64,000 bases of DNA from positions 100,268,147-100,332,146 of the forward strand of contig CM060697.1 of the NCBI GenBank assembly GCA_030686995.1, given 5' to 3'. Positions 38,091 through 50,086 of the stretch are shown here, in pieces. How positions within the stretch are numbered: the first letter of the stretch is position 1; every line of letters starts with the position of its first letter. The position numbers and the translations under genes are program-made. The stretch comes from Artemisia argyi (Eukaryota; Streptophyta; Magnoliopsida; Asterales; Asteraceae). The notes under the pieces are model-generated. The model did no database searches. It worked only from the letters and a program-made list of their open reading frames with translations, and was not told where the DNA came from.

Positions 38091-38164
38091 ATCATTACCA
38101 ACCTTCTATTCTTCACATTTCTTAGCAGCTTCTGCCCTCTATTGTCTGATAAGAGCCAAACGCT
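38090..38164 (-). pseudogene. PDAP1-like (28 kDa heat- and acid-stable phosphoprotein) exon fragment
   Basis: After a minus-strand TTTGCAG acceptor the frame reads RLALIRQ, stop, RAEAAKKCEE, stop, KV. This matches the charged C-terminal part of plant PDAP1-domain proteins (RLALIRQQRAEAAKKREEEK type). The two stops each need one base change from a Gln and a Glu codon. The fragment is short, so the call rests on this one motif, but that motif is distinctive. Confidence 0.7.
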
Positions 38165-39420
38165 CTGCAAATACAAGTTGTAAATAGAAGTTCAGATTCA
38201 AAGATATATTGAAAGGGAGAACGAAGACATAAAAGAAAAGACAAAAAGTAAAATAGTAATATGAATGCGAAACACATACATGTACATAAAAGGATTTTGA
38301 GTAATCACTGGAATTTCATTACGAAAATCCAATAACAAAGATCAGCTTTTGAATCGTTGCCCTCACTCAACCTGTTGAATTTAACTTTATCAGAACATCA
38401 ACATTATGGGAAGTAATAACATAATCAAGAATGATTAATTTAGTACCTTTTTTTTCTCCGTGGGTGTGAAAACGCAGCATTGAAATCATTTAGTTCAATA
38501 GTTACACTTGCTAATATTCCTTGCTGAAACCATCATATTCAACTCATCATTCTCGGCAGCATCAAACCAATGGGCCTAATGAGTCCCTAAACAACAATTT
38601 AAAAACCTTTCTCATTGCTTAACATTGTAAATTACCACTAAAACAAAAAATCAACTCATCTAGACAAACTACCTTACTTAATTACAGTGTTGTGTTGTAT
38701 CTTTTAAGCACTTGCAAATCAAGTTGTTTCACAATGGAAATTAGACGCCAGTTAGAAGGCCACCTCCTGCATTTCATACTTATAAACAGGCTGGTTAGCA
38801 GGTTGCTGGAGATGGATAACCTCTCCAGTCTCACCAACTGGCCCACTGAAACAATGAATGACCAAACTTATACTTATAAACATCTTTAGACATAGTGGCA
38901 AACTTATATAAGCCCTTAGATATCAACACCAAGACACTCGTCGATTTTTTATGTACCACTTTGACCACATATCTATTTTATACCTTTTGGAATATCCTCA
39001 CTAATCTTACTTGCTTCAAGCTTATGGGGTCTAATCTGAACAACATATCATATAAATGTCGTGTAAACCTGCCCAACATGTTCATCCAGAAGAATCCTTA
39101 ATTAATTACGTATATGCATGGTGTTAATAATCGGATGGAAACCATATATAAAAAACCGTATACCTTAATATATTATTGTGCTTCATGTGGAATCATGTCC
39201 TGCAAATTAAAAGATGAAAATCAATTAGTAAAAACAAACATATTATGACATTGTTAGTTAATTGTGTGTAGTTGAACATATTAGGGTTTTGAGAAAAAAA
39301 GTAGTAAAGTTAGTTGAACCGGTAGGGTTTATAAAAAAAGATATAATGAATGAATAATAATTAAGGAATCGATCATGAGTTCCTATAAAAAACACAAAAT
39401 TTGTTGTTCGATTTATTTAA
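38165..39420. other. Helitron interior with unassigned minus-strand coding scraps
   Basis: Minus-strand stretches near 38,530-38,600 (FDAAENDELNMMVSAR) and 38,740-38,850 (GPVGETGEVIHLQQPANQPV) look protein-like and may derive from a captured gene. I do not recognise them. Confidence 0.4.
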
Positions 39421-39469
39421 TTACCTACCTTTATCAATAATTACTTGCAAACTAAATAACAAAAGTTGG

Positions 39470-39541
39470 ATTGCTCCGGTGGTTGAGATGCTAGCTTATT
39501 TATGGTTGGAGACATCCTATGTTCGAATCATGCTTGCTCCA
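39470..39541 (+). repeat. tRNA-like (SINE head-like) sequence
   Basis: TGGTTGAGATG (39,480-39,490) resembles a pol III A box and GTTCGAATCA (39,521-39,530) a B box, at a spacing near that of a tRNA gene. No cloverleaf with a proper anticodon arm is convincing, so a tRNA-derived SINE head is likelier than a tRNA gene. Confidence 0.4.
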
Positions 39542-40192
39542 TTTTTTAATTCTGATTTTAAATACGAAATTTAGTTAATTAAATTGCCAACATGGACAAA
39601 AACCGATGACATGGCTGATTACAATTACATGGCATTGAGGTGGCATTAATGACGTCATACGCCTCCTGTTATATATAATATAAAGATATATATATTAAGG
39701 AAAATCCATATTTTTAAAAGTAAAAAATTAATATAACTATATATGGAAACCATAAACTTTTAATATTATATTCGTTTATAACACATAACCTATATTATTT
39801 TCATTCAGTTTAAAACGTGTTTAACCCCAAATTCTTAAACTTTTATTATTTTTCATTTTATAACCAATAAACTTTTTTCTTATAACTACAACTATTTGCC
39901 GCTATGAAATCCGGTTGCTATGCACGTATACTCATATAATTATATTAAATTAACCAAAGCAAAACTCTTTTTACACACGGGTTATAAATATCAAAATGGA
40001 AACAAAATTTACTATTATTTGCAAATGAGTCCGATAAAGGTGTACAAAACAATGATTTTAAAAAGATATGAGGGGCCATAACAAATAATTTTCTATAGGT
40101 GTTAAAAGATTTTATTAAAGAACCATTAATTTTGCAAATCGTGTTTATACGCGAAGGTATATAAAATACCAGTAACATTTCTAAAAGTAGCA

Positions 40193-40218
40193 CGTGCTAG
40201 CACGCGCTTTGTGTCTAA
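40193..40218 (+). other. Candidate plus-strand Helitron 3' end
   Basis: A perfect 12 bp palindrome CGTGCTAGCACG (40,193-40,204) is followed after 10 bases by CTAA and a T (40,215-40,219), fitting the hairpin-CTRR-T rule. The 5' end was not identified. Confidence 0.5.
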
Positions 40219-41110
40219 TTACTACTGAATTCACTCAATTTTAAGAGTACACGTCAATTAAAAGATTCAAAAGTATATAATTTGCACTTAAATCACTATT
40301 TATGTTATACGTACCCTTGACCCCTTAACAAACCAAACGGACCCTAAGATTAACTCCAACCAAACACCAAATCCAAATATTAATCCTAATCTAAATCAAG
40401 ACCCCTTAACAAACCAAACGTACCCTAAGATTAATTAAACAAACAACCTACCCTAACGCTGTGTTCTCGAGTTAAAGTTAAGAAAGAAAATGAAAGAAAA
40501 TATAAGAAGTTGTGTTATCGAGTAGCACTTAAGGAGGAAAAGAAAATGAAATGGAATGAAAGTTACTGTGATTTTATTGATTATTAAAGTAAATTGTTTT
40601 CTCCCAATTTTAGCAAAAAAATGTTTACTTTACATCTATTTAATTGTTTAATGACTAAAGAACACAACATCTATACTACATATAAAACATGAATGACTCT
40701 CTCATCAAAATTTTAAGACTTACAAGAAATTAAGCATGGTTTACAACACTTTAATGCAAACAATTTTCAGACTTACAACAAAATAAGCATAGTGTACAAC
40801 AAACTAAGCATGGTGTAACTTTCAGACTTACAACATTAATGCTATTAAAGTGGTCAATGTTATTGGCAACTATTATTTACAAGAAAACAAACATAATGTA
40901 CAATACTTTAATGCACATAATTTTCAGATGTACAAGACAAGAAACATAGTGTACAACAAAACACCACATTAATGCTATTTAATGTAGTCAATTAATTAAC
41001 TGGTTAATAAATACAATTATTAAAACACCCTTTACATAAAAAAAATATGAATTATAAAGTACAACCAAATTTCACTAATAAAAAAAATAAATCACATTAT
41101 ACAAATATTC
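40219..41110. other. A/T-rich spacer with short direct repeats
   Basis: CCCCTTAACAAACCAAACG recurs near 40,320 and 40,404. Words such as TTCAGACTTACAACA, AAGCATGGTGTA and TTAATGCTATT recur several times between 40,700 and 40,990. No gene is seen. Confidence 0.5.
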
Positions 41111-41225
41111 AAGCCCGAATCCCTAACGGGGCAAATGGGCTTGAACCCGAACGGGCGCGGGCCAAACGGGCTCGAGCCCGAAGAGGCACAGGCCAACGGA
41201 TTCGAGCCCGAACGGGCACGGGCTA
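41110..41225. repeat. GC-rich GAGCCCGAACGGGC minisatellite-like repeat
   Basis: Four to five diverged units of GGGCTCGAGCCCGAACGGGC type, rich in inverted GGGCT/AGCCC words. Similar repeats are common in plant intergenic DNA. Confidence 0.6.
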
Positions 41226-41304
41226 TACGAAATTCTTGATATCCATAAATTTATTATAACATAATAAAGTAAAATATATGATTAATCAAAAATTTTTATT
41301 TATT

Positions 41305-41340
41305 CGCCGCCGCAACGCACGGATACTTGCTAAAAACTAA
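41305..41340 (+). other. Candidate plus-strand Helitron 3' end just upstream of the EXS gene
   Basis: CGCCGCCGCAACGCACGG is a degenerate form of the CCCGCCGCAACGCGCGGG hairpin, followed by CTAA-T (41,337-41,341). It ends about 40 bp before the presumed first EXS exon. Confidence 0.5.
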
Positions 41341-41379
41341 TTAATTAAAGATGCTAAAATTGTACTCAAAGAGGAGGGT

Positions 41380-41506
41380 CCTTTATTTCCCTTAATTCTC
41401 ACATTTCCCCAATCCCCCTTTTTCTTCCTTGTTCCGAGATCCACTGCGCCTAACTAATTACTAATTAAATTTAGGGTTCGGATCTCATAATTATACATCA
41501 AAACGT
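41380..41506 (+). other. Presumed 5' UTR exon of the EXS gene
   Basis: A pyrimidine-rich stretch with TTTCCCTTAATTCTC and CTTCCTTGTTCC runs into a good donor, CGT|GTAAGT, at 41,507. The next acceptor, TAATTGCAG, is at 43,143. The exact transcription start is not visible and no TATA box is obvious. Confidence 0.55.
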
Positions 41507-42299
41507 GTAAGTTTATCTGAACCACATTTTCTCTATATATCATCTTCGATCCTATATAATTATATATTATCTACTCTGTTATTGTTCAATTTTAGGTATT
41601 ATTAATATATTTCTGTTAGTTTTCGATGTCGATATCTTCGATCAGTAGTTGAATTAAACTTATGTGATCTGTCTTTCGGTATTCGAACCGAATGTATATA
41701 TTCAACAACTGATGTTAGTTTATTGTAAGTTTGCGGCATTGCGACCTTGATATCTTAAGTGTTAGCTAGCATCTAGTTGTTGTTACGGACTTGTTGAATT
41801 TTAGGTTAGATTAGTATTAGACTATGGTGATCTGCGTTACGGTATTTGTTGAGCGATTGGTGTTGATTTTAATGGATGTAAGTTAATTTGACTGCATTGC
41901 CATATCGTTTTATATATTTTTATATGATAAGTATTCGTGTATGTCTTTGGTTTTAAACATCTAGTTATCATTTCGCTGGAAGTAGGAATAAACTGTGGTG
42001 ATCTATATGTATTGTGAATTTGTGATTGAATATATATTCAGCAAACGAAACCCTAAGTTTTATATATTGGTAGTTGATCTGACCGCATTGCGCCAACTCC
42101 GATTAGTATACGTGCAACTGTTTATGATATTGCCATTGCAAATAAAACTTCTCTGGAGTAGCTGTTAAGAAATTATTATTTTTAGCTTAAAATATGAATA
42201 AGCTGTGGTGATATGTGTTTCATTAGGTTCATGTAGTCTATTGGTTCACAGTTTAGTTTTTGTATGAAATATAACTTTACGTAAGTCCTGCAAATTGCG

Positions 42300-42650
42300 G
42301 TGCGTTTAGTCGTTGGAAAATTCCCTTTTTTGCCACAAAAGGTACAAAACAGGGAAAATAGAAATCGCGTTCAAATTGATTCTTTTCCAAAAAATACTCC
42401 ATGAAACTGAAAATTCTCTTTCCTGAATTATCAAAGAAAATTACAAAACACATTTTTGGCGTTTTCATTGCTTCATTTGTAACCCAAAACCCCGCACTTC
42501 CATTCTTCAAATGGGAAATACAAACATTATGTTGACTTGTTTTCTAAATTTTCAACTCTTTGTAGTTTGTAGAAATAAAAACCCCATTTTAAATTCCATC
42601 AAAATTAAGGATTGAAAACTAGGAAATGTTTCCTTCAACTAAACGCACCC
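42300..42650. mobile_element. MITE with GGTGCGTTTAGT termini
   Basis: GGTGCGTTTAGTCG at the left is mirrored by AACTAAACGCACC at the right, giving terminal inverted repeats of about 20 bp with mismatches. No clear target duplication was found, so the superfamily is open. Confidence 0.65.
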
Positions 42651-42653
42651 TTA

Positions 42654-42929
42654 GGTTGTGTTTGTTTTTTCGGATGTTACAAAAGAAGAGGTGCATATGA
42701 AGTCTTTAAGATACAAGAAGTGATAATCAGAAAAAAAAAATTTCTACAATATTGAAGTGGAAAAATCTCATTTTAACCTCTTATGTCTAAAAAAAATAAA
42801 CAAACACACTTCTTTGATTTCCTCTTCTTGCTTGCAGACATAAGAGGAAAAAACAAACACTTTCAATTCCTCTCCCCGCCTGCAGACAAAAGTGAAAAGA
42901 AGTGCTTTTTAACAAAAACAAACAATGCC
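42654..42929. mobile_element. Tourist-like (PIF/Harbinger) MITE
   Basis: 276 bp with termini GGTTGTGTTTGTTT and AAACAAACAATGCC, flanked by TTA at 42,651-42,653 and 42,930-42,932. A TTA duplication is the signature of PIF/Harbinger elements. It abuts the previous MITE. Confidence 0.75.
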
Positions 42930-43143
42930 TTAGTGTTTCAAAATCTGTAAGTTGGTCTGACCGCATTTTAATCTGGTATTTGACATCTGGTGTACGTATA
43001 AATCTACTCTATAGTTTGAACATGTAGCTGTTAAGAACTTACTGATTTTTAGCTTAAGACGTGTTTCATTAGGTTTATGTACTCAATTAACGTGTATGTG
43101 TTGATGGATTGGTGTTGATATTGCACATGGATTGTAATTGCAG

Positions 43144-46100
43144 ATTTCGATTTTGGGGAACGGGGTTGGTATTTTATATAGTTTGTTGCACCTGCTGTTG
43201 TTGTTATCTATGTTTGGAGGTCATGTGACTGTTCCGGTTAACAGTCCACATCTACGGAAATCTGGAAGTAGACAATTGTTTTCTGACCTTGGTGAGAGGA
43301 AATAGTTGATTTAAGTGTAACAAATTGATAGTATGTCTTGATTTTATGTATGATCTTGTTGGTTTGTTTTTAAGGTTTGTATTGTTTCCTTGAATAGAGA
43401 CAAGTGAAATGAAGTTGGCGGCCGGTGCACAGTTGGCAACTGCTGCAATGTTGCCATCACCTGTTTTGCTATGGAGGCTTAAGGTACCTTGCTTATCTTT
43501 TATTCTATTGTGTTTGTGTGTTGGTTGTACTATAAAAAGGGGCTATATTTGAAGATCTGTGTTCGAACTGATTCTTTTGTATTGATTAATTTGAACTTAA
43601 TAATTAGTTTCTGACTTTTAGTAGAATGCGGATGTGCTTTTGCTACTTGAAGTTTTCATAATCATATATTCTCTTGAGTGCATGGAAAGTATTATCATCT
43701 AAGCAATTTATAGATAAAATGAGGTTATAGTAAGGTATACGAGTGATTTGATCATACCCTTTGATAATTTGTTTTGTTGTTGTTAGATTGAAACTAAAAA
43801 TCTGACCCCCTAATCAGATGTAGCTTACCTGAACACTAGAAGCTGATGCACTTGCAATTATCAGATGATTACTTTACACACATATACAAGCACCTTAAAA
43901 ATCGTATCAGTACAAAATAACTATTTGAAAAAAGTGATGTTTTGATTCTTGAGCTATAAAAATAGATACAATGAATCGTGTTTTCGTCACACGTGTATGT
44001 AGCTCTTGTTTATGTTTTTATTGTTTAAGTGCTAATGGTCATATATTAGTTTTTGTTGACACTCTTTGATGAATATAGCACCCGATGCTTAACCCTGAAT
44101 GTTGATTCTTAAAATGTTTGATCATGTTGGATGTGACGGTCTAGAGATCCTAGCGTATTTTTGGTGCACGCCTTGGGAATTTAGTTCTCTTGCTGTTGAT
44201 TCCTAAATCCTAATACTCTATCATGATCTGTTTTGCCTCAGCTTCATTAGATTTAAGGTATAGTTTATGCATTCACATGCCTTTGATGATGTTTATTTTT
44301 ATGGACTATGTCAGGTAATGCTGTTCTTTTTATGGGGATTCAGCTGTTGTAAGGTTAGTTCTACCTTTATTTCTCCATTAGATATTTTGCGCTTTTGGGT
44401 ACATATCTTATTGAATTAGCATTCATAACTGGAGCTGCATAACTAATACATGGATATCTATGTTAGATATCATGGGATTCTGTCATGAGGATGAGTGTGG
44501 ACCTGCGAGATCTTTTTCTTTATGAGGCGTTTCTGTATTATAATCCTCTTCTTCTTGTGGTGAGTGGTACTGTTGCATTTTGTTTTTTCAACGTAATATG
44601 CTTCTGTGGGCAATCTATCATCTGATGTATATAAACTTTTGCAGACAGCTGCAGTTTGGTTTTGGGGCGTGAACTTATGGGTGTTTGCTCAGTCTAACGT
44701 TAATTATTCCAAGATTTTTGACCTTGATCAGAACCATCTTAGCCATAAAGAGATATGGAAGGTAGATTTGAGATGAGCGTTTGTTATATACTTCATCAGT
44801 ATCTTTGTCATCATTTCTGTTGAACTTATTGTTGGTTTTAATCATCAATATATATAGCTTCCTGTAGCATTTTCAGTTATGGGTAGACGCGTAGTAGTGT
44901 CCTGCATGCTTTTTTTCCAAAATTGATTCACACTTAAGGCTAGAGATAGTCAAGATTAGGTTAATTCTAAAATTGACTGGCCAACCACTCCATATGTTGT
45001 TGCAATAATTTAATTAACATGTATTCTTGTCTGATTTCAGTTTTCACTTTTCCTACTCATGTATGTTTTTTTAGTGTTTAACCACTCCATATGTTTGAAG
45101 AGTGGTATTCGTTATTTTGTTAAAAATGATAACACCAAGGTAGAGTGAGTATTTATAAATTTAGGTGGTTATCTTTGAGTGCTTGAGAATTGAGATGAAA
45201 ATCAACCAAAAAATGAAAATCTTGTTCTCATATCAGAATAAGAAACCATGCATAAGATACTAATTACTATAGTACAACTTATAGTTATGACATACGAGCT
45301 CAAAGTTTCTTTTCTGTAGTAATTCATATTTATGGACTTGCTTATTGGTTTATTTTATGTTGCAGTGCGCCACATGGATGACAATCATTGTTCCGACAAG
45401 CATGACTTCATATCTATATCTATATTCTCATGGAGAAGTCTCATGGGCTGCATCTCAACCAGTGTAATAGATGCTTCTTTAACTATTTAATATACATTGC
45501 GTTTTCACTTTCAGCTAATGTTTGTTCACCCCAGTGTCTTTTCTTAACTTATTTCGTGTTCATGGTTATAACTATATGTGTGATCTCGACAAACAGCAAT
45601 GTGAATGGTTGCATGAGTGAATTAGCAAGTAGACATACTGACATTCTATTTTGAAGGTTTCTATTGTATAGTTAATCTATTTAGGTAGAAGGCTTAAGGC
45701 TTTTGTTTTGTTGAGTCATGACCAACTTTATGCACATCATCAATTATATTGTAGTCACCATGGAAATGAAGTTTGAAACTCCTTGAGAACTCACTTACGT
45801 ATTTAAATGTAAGATAATACATAGCAATATGTGGCCGATCTATGTAGAGATAGTGAATGCTTAAATATACAACAGTGAATGCTTAAATATACAACGGGAA
45901 AGTGAGGAAATGACATCTAATATAGCATGTAGGCATTCTTATTTATATAAAATTGAAACATATGTAGACAAAATGCTTACTATTAACTATTCCTTGATGT
46001 ACATAAGAGCTGGCAGCAAGAAATCCTTTCTTATTCCCTGAACGGTTCACATGTGATAAATTTAGGTGAATGTTTTTGTGAGCCCAACACAACTTAGTGA

Positions 46101-49100
46101 TAATGTTCTTATACTGATGTTGTGTTGACACTCAAAGAGTAAACACAGACCCACAAAGATATTTTCCTTTCATGTTCTTTTATGTATATGCGCATATTAT
46201 TATGTTTCCTTGTAGATTATAGATGCTGAAGCATACACAAACCATCCATTCATAACTTTGTATATTATGATTTTAGGTTACTACTATAGAGAACAGAAAG
46301 TTTGACACATGATCTTTGCAGGTACTCTTGTATACCGCTGTTGCAGTCATCCTGATATTCCCCTTCGATATATTTTACTTGTCGACACGATTCTTTTTGT
46401 TAAGAACGCTTTGGAGAATAGTCTTCCCTTTTCAGGCAAGTCTATAGGGATAATTATTGTGATACTACTATTCTGATGTAATTTCTTATTATCTTTAAAT
46501 CAATCGATGTGGTTGACATTTTACAAGTATATCATGCTTTATCTTGAAGTTCCTAGAAAAATAAGTATATAACAAAAAAATATATTTTATCTCCGGTGGT
46601 TTAAGCTTAGATGCCAAAATCCTTTGTAGTTTTATCCGAATTCTAGCTGTTTGGTCCTCTTTTCATGATCTACTGGCTTATAAACGTTATTCTATATAAA
46701 ATATAGTGTGTATCTATTTTGATTGGGTAGAGTGGTGTTCTGTAGGTCTCTTGTATGTTTTGTTTTCATATGAGTGACGTTTGCCTTATATGATGTATGC
46801 AGGCAATAGCATTTGCTGATTTTTTCGTAGCAGATATATTGACCTCAATGTCAAAGGTATGTATCTGATTATTAATGATATATTGCAACATGATTCAGTC
46901 TTTGACTTTGAACCCATTTCTTTAGTAAATATAACAAGTATGTCCAAGAGTATGTGCACAAAATGTTGATGCATCAAATGCTCTCATGTGATGTTTATGT
47001 TTGTCAAGTTTGCTGAAGTCCAAAGACTAGTCCTAAGTATGAACTTTGACTGATTCACTCTCCGATATAATTTGACTTTTTAGGTCAAGTAGGCTAACTT
47101 TAAACTCAAATATTGGTTCGCCATCATTCAGTACTGCCTAGGATGAGATAACTGCTATATTCAGAGAGCTGGATGTTGGAGGGTGGGAATATGTTTTTAG
47201 AAAACTTAGCATTTTTAGTTATGTTATTTGCTTTTTTTTGGAAATCCACCACATTGTGTTTTTTTAGGTCTAGTTGCCAGATAAGTTCATAAATTCACCT
47301 TGGGTAAAGATTCTGTCTATTCAATTGGTCGAACTGTCTTATTAGAAAGTCCAGGTGAATTTGTAGATCTAGTTGAAAGTATGGCAGACTTGTGAATTAG
47401 CTAAATATCTTTATCCAACTTATGTAGTTCAACGGTGTTTGGATGTCCGTTCGAAGTGATTTGTTGCTTTCAAGTTACAGAATTCAGTGTTGAGTGTGTG
47501 GGAATAACTGATTATAATTGTATATTTTTATTATTATTTAGGGTCAAAGGGGGTAGGGTAGCTGGAAGATATAAAAATGACCAATTAAGATACTTGCAAA
47601 ATTACCTAACTTGCCCTAACTACTGCAAAATTACCTACTTTTTTTTTTATCAAGTGGGTAATACTAACTTCATAAATGCACATTTAAACAACCTCTTGAA
47701 TCTTAATAAAGAGTTCAAATTCAAACTGCCTCTTTCTCCAGCAGAGTGGAAGGGGTTTAAAAGTTGGCGTGACCTTTAGTTTATGTTTACCGTGTGAAGT
47801 TACAGATAATGTTGGAAGTCTAATTTTTTACTGAGTCTATTTGTGAAAACCTTTGAGCACATGTATGTGAGGCTGTGACTTTTACTCTTATACCAATATA
47901 TTCTTCTTGTGCAGGTCTTCTCAGATTTGGAACGTTCCGTTTGTAGGATGGTTCACAGGCAGGTTAGACTCTATCTTCTTTTGATTATATTTGATATAAA
48001 GTTGCTAGTAGATGTTACTGGCTAATAGTTGACTGAATGACTAGTGCTTAATCGGTTAATGCATATTATTTGAGCAATCCAGTATGCATAAAGGATACAG
48101 TTAATACAAAATAGCCTTGTAGCTTTATTACCATGACAATAACATATATGTTAAATAACATGATAAAATATGGAAGTCAATTATAAATTATAACATTTCG
48201 TATTCACTTGGTTCCCACAACTTTCTTGCTTTTGCAGGTTGCAACAATTGCTTGGTTTGAAGCTGATTCGGTCTGTGGCAGTCACTCTATTGCCATCCCT
48301 ATTGTTCTTGTATTACCTTATATATTTCGTCTGTTTCAATGTTTGCGCCAATACAAGGATACGAGGGAAAAAACTTCTTTACTGAATGGTAAAACATATG
48401 TTCAAGATTCTCTCTTATTTACTTTTTGACATATAAACATTTCTTGGTCTTGCTGTCTAGGTTTTCATAATAAAAACCAAAACTTCTTGCAAGTCTACCA
48501 AATTAGTGTACCCTGTGTCGGTTATATGGCGTTACAGTAATAAATTATGCTTTGAAGAAAAACCGCCCAGGAAGGACATACTTATGGATGAAATTAAAAC
48601 GCTATCTTATCTTTGGATTGCTCATAGGTCGAAATCCTTGCGGCCATTGTGCCTTGATTGAATATACGATCCCACAAAAACTTGTAAAAGCTCGTTGTAG
48701 CCATGTTGCTATGTGTAACAAAATCGCCGTCAAAAATAAAATATTAGCCTACCCTGTAGGCTTGCAGGCCATAATACCATTATAGGTATAGGACAGAATT
48801 CACGGCTTAAGCTTACTGGTAACCTATTATTTTGCTGTGTTCTAAGTAGCTCTCGTTCCGTGATGATTTCAGCATTGAAGTATTCAACTGCGGTACCAGT
48901 TATTTTTCTTTCTGCCTTGAAGTATCACGTGTTCCCCGATAATTGGATAAACTTCTACCGACCTCTCTGGCTAATGTCGAGTTTTATAAATTCTTTGTAC
49001 TCATTTTACTGGGATGTGACTCGAGATTGGGATCTAAGGTATGTCAAAGTCCGTGTTTACTAATTATCTGTTTTCTTTTTTGATCCCTGAACTTCTAATA

Positions 49101-50086
49101 GTCTCTACATTTTCTTTCTATCTTCCCTATTTTTCTCTTTATAACTTTGTATAGTTTAGACTTTTTTTCCCTTCTAATAACCATTTTTTTCTACCAGCTG
49201 CTTTACTCGGATCTTCAAGTTCACAAAACCGCATATCGTCTCACAACTTATTTATGGACAAAAATGGGTAAGATGACCTAATCGTTATGAGTGGCACTTT
49301 TTATAACTGATCGCGGCTTATCATGTCATCCACTGGTTTGTAAGATGGACACAAACACAAGACGATGAATTTACAAGGGTATCTTTATATCTAAGAGCTA
49401 GTCTGACCTTAACCATAAACTTAAAAGAAATCAAACTTGCAGCTATTAGATATAAGATGTAAATCAGGTTTAATTGTCTTCTTAACTACAGACATGCACC
49501 CAATAGCTAACATATTTTAATTTGCCATAATAACCAGTTGATTTGTATATCCTGCATCATATTTAAGAAAGTAATTCAAGTTATTTTACATCTTAAGTCA
49601 AATACATGTCCATTTCGCAGATACGAACATGCATTATGGTAATGGGCACAATAGGGGGTCAATTGATTCAAACTAGCTAGAAGTTGCCCAATATTTATTT
49701 CTATTATTAATTCATTTGCTGTTTGCACCTAACCTGACCTAAAATTGAACCGGTTAGACCTGAATCCGGTTTGAAGCTGTTGACCAACACATTGGATGTG
49801 GTGCAAAATTTAAGTGATTTTATTGATTACGCAGGTATATTTATGGGTGATTGGGAGTAATCTGATATTGCGGTGTACATGGACATACAAGTTGTCTGCC
49901 CATCTTCGCCATAATCACCTCACAGTTTTTGCAATTACCACATTGGAGATTTTCCGCAGATTCCAATGGGCATTTTTCCGTGTGGAGAACGAGTGGAACA
50001 AAATGAGCTCTAAACAGAATATTCAGATGGGGGACATTTCTGGCGAAGAAGAAAAGTTACTCAATTCAAACAATCACAATGTATAG
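43144..50086 (+). CDS. EXS (ERD1/XPR1/SYG1) family membrane protein, 13 coding exons
   Basis: Coding exons: 43,210-43,291; 43,398-43,483; 44,315-44,353; 44,467-44,559; 44,645-44,761; 45,366-45,461; 46,322-46,435; 46,803-46,856; 47,915-47,962; 48,238-48,388; 48,873-49,038; 49,198-49,267; 49,835-50,086. They join in phase to 1,368 bases (455 residues and TAG); the start is MFGGHVTVPVNSPHL after a short UTR from 43,144. No internal stop. The protein has several hydrophobic segments (LLYTAVAVILIFPFDIFYLS; SIAIPIVLVLPYIF; AVPVIFLSALKY) and EXS landmarks WVNLWVF-like, RPLWLMSSFINSLYSFYWD, WDVTRDW and RCTWTYKLSAHLRH, then a hydrophilic tail. There is no N-terminal SPX domain, unlike PHO1/XPR1 phosphate exporters, so it belongs to the SPX-less ERD1-like group, expected in Golgi or ER membranes; its exact role is uncertain. 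Every intron is GT-AG except the one after 46,435, which is GC-AG. Confidence 0.93.
46436..46802 (+). other. GC-AG intron of the EXS gene
   Basis: The exon ends TTTTCAG and the intron begins GCAAGT, with the rest of the donor matching the consensus; it ends TATGCAG. Only a donor at this point keeps the frame (FPFQ joined to AIAFADFF). Confidence 0.85.

Larger units (their letters stand above)
23832..39686 (-). mobile_element. Composite gene-capturing Helitron, interrupted by an LTR element
   Basis: Read on the minus strand, the 3' end is a GC hairpin (GCCCGCC, loop, GGCGGGC; plus strand 23,844-23,862) followed by TTAGAAAACTAG and a host T, the canonical Helitron hairpin-CTAG-T ending. The 5' end is TCTTTATATTATATATAACA preceded by a host A (plus strand 39,686-39,687). 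Thus it sits between A and T with no duplication. After removing the nested LTR element the Helitron is about 8.1 kb. It carries minus-strand exon fragments of a GH9 endoglucanase and a PDAP1-like gene plus other exon-like pieces. No Rep/helicase frame is visible, so it is non-autonomous and would need an enzyme supplied elsewhere. The pairing of these two ends as one element is inferred from orientation, A/T flanks and shared AT-repeat flank. Confidence 0.72.
41507..43143 (+). other. Leader intron of the EXS gene
   Basis: 1.64 kb. It contains a diverged internal duplication (GTTAAGAANTTA with TTTTTAGCTTAA and GTTTCATTAGGTT near 42,164-42,235 and 43,029-43,075) and two MITEs inserted between the copies. 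A large 5' UTR intron is common in plant housekeeping genes. Confidence 0.6.

Noticed and set aside
39470..39541. tRNA gene
   Set aside because: A- and B-box-like words are present but no cloverleaf with anticodon stem and CCA-side pairing is convincing; listed only as SINE-like.
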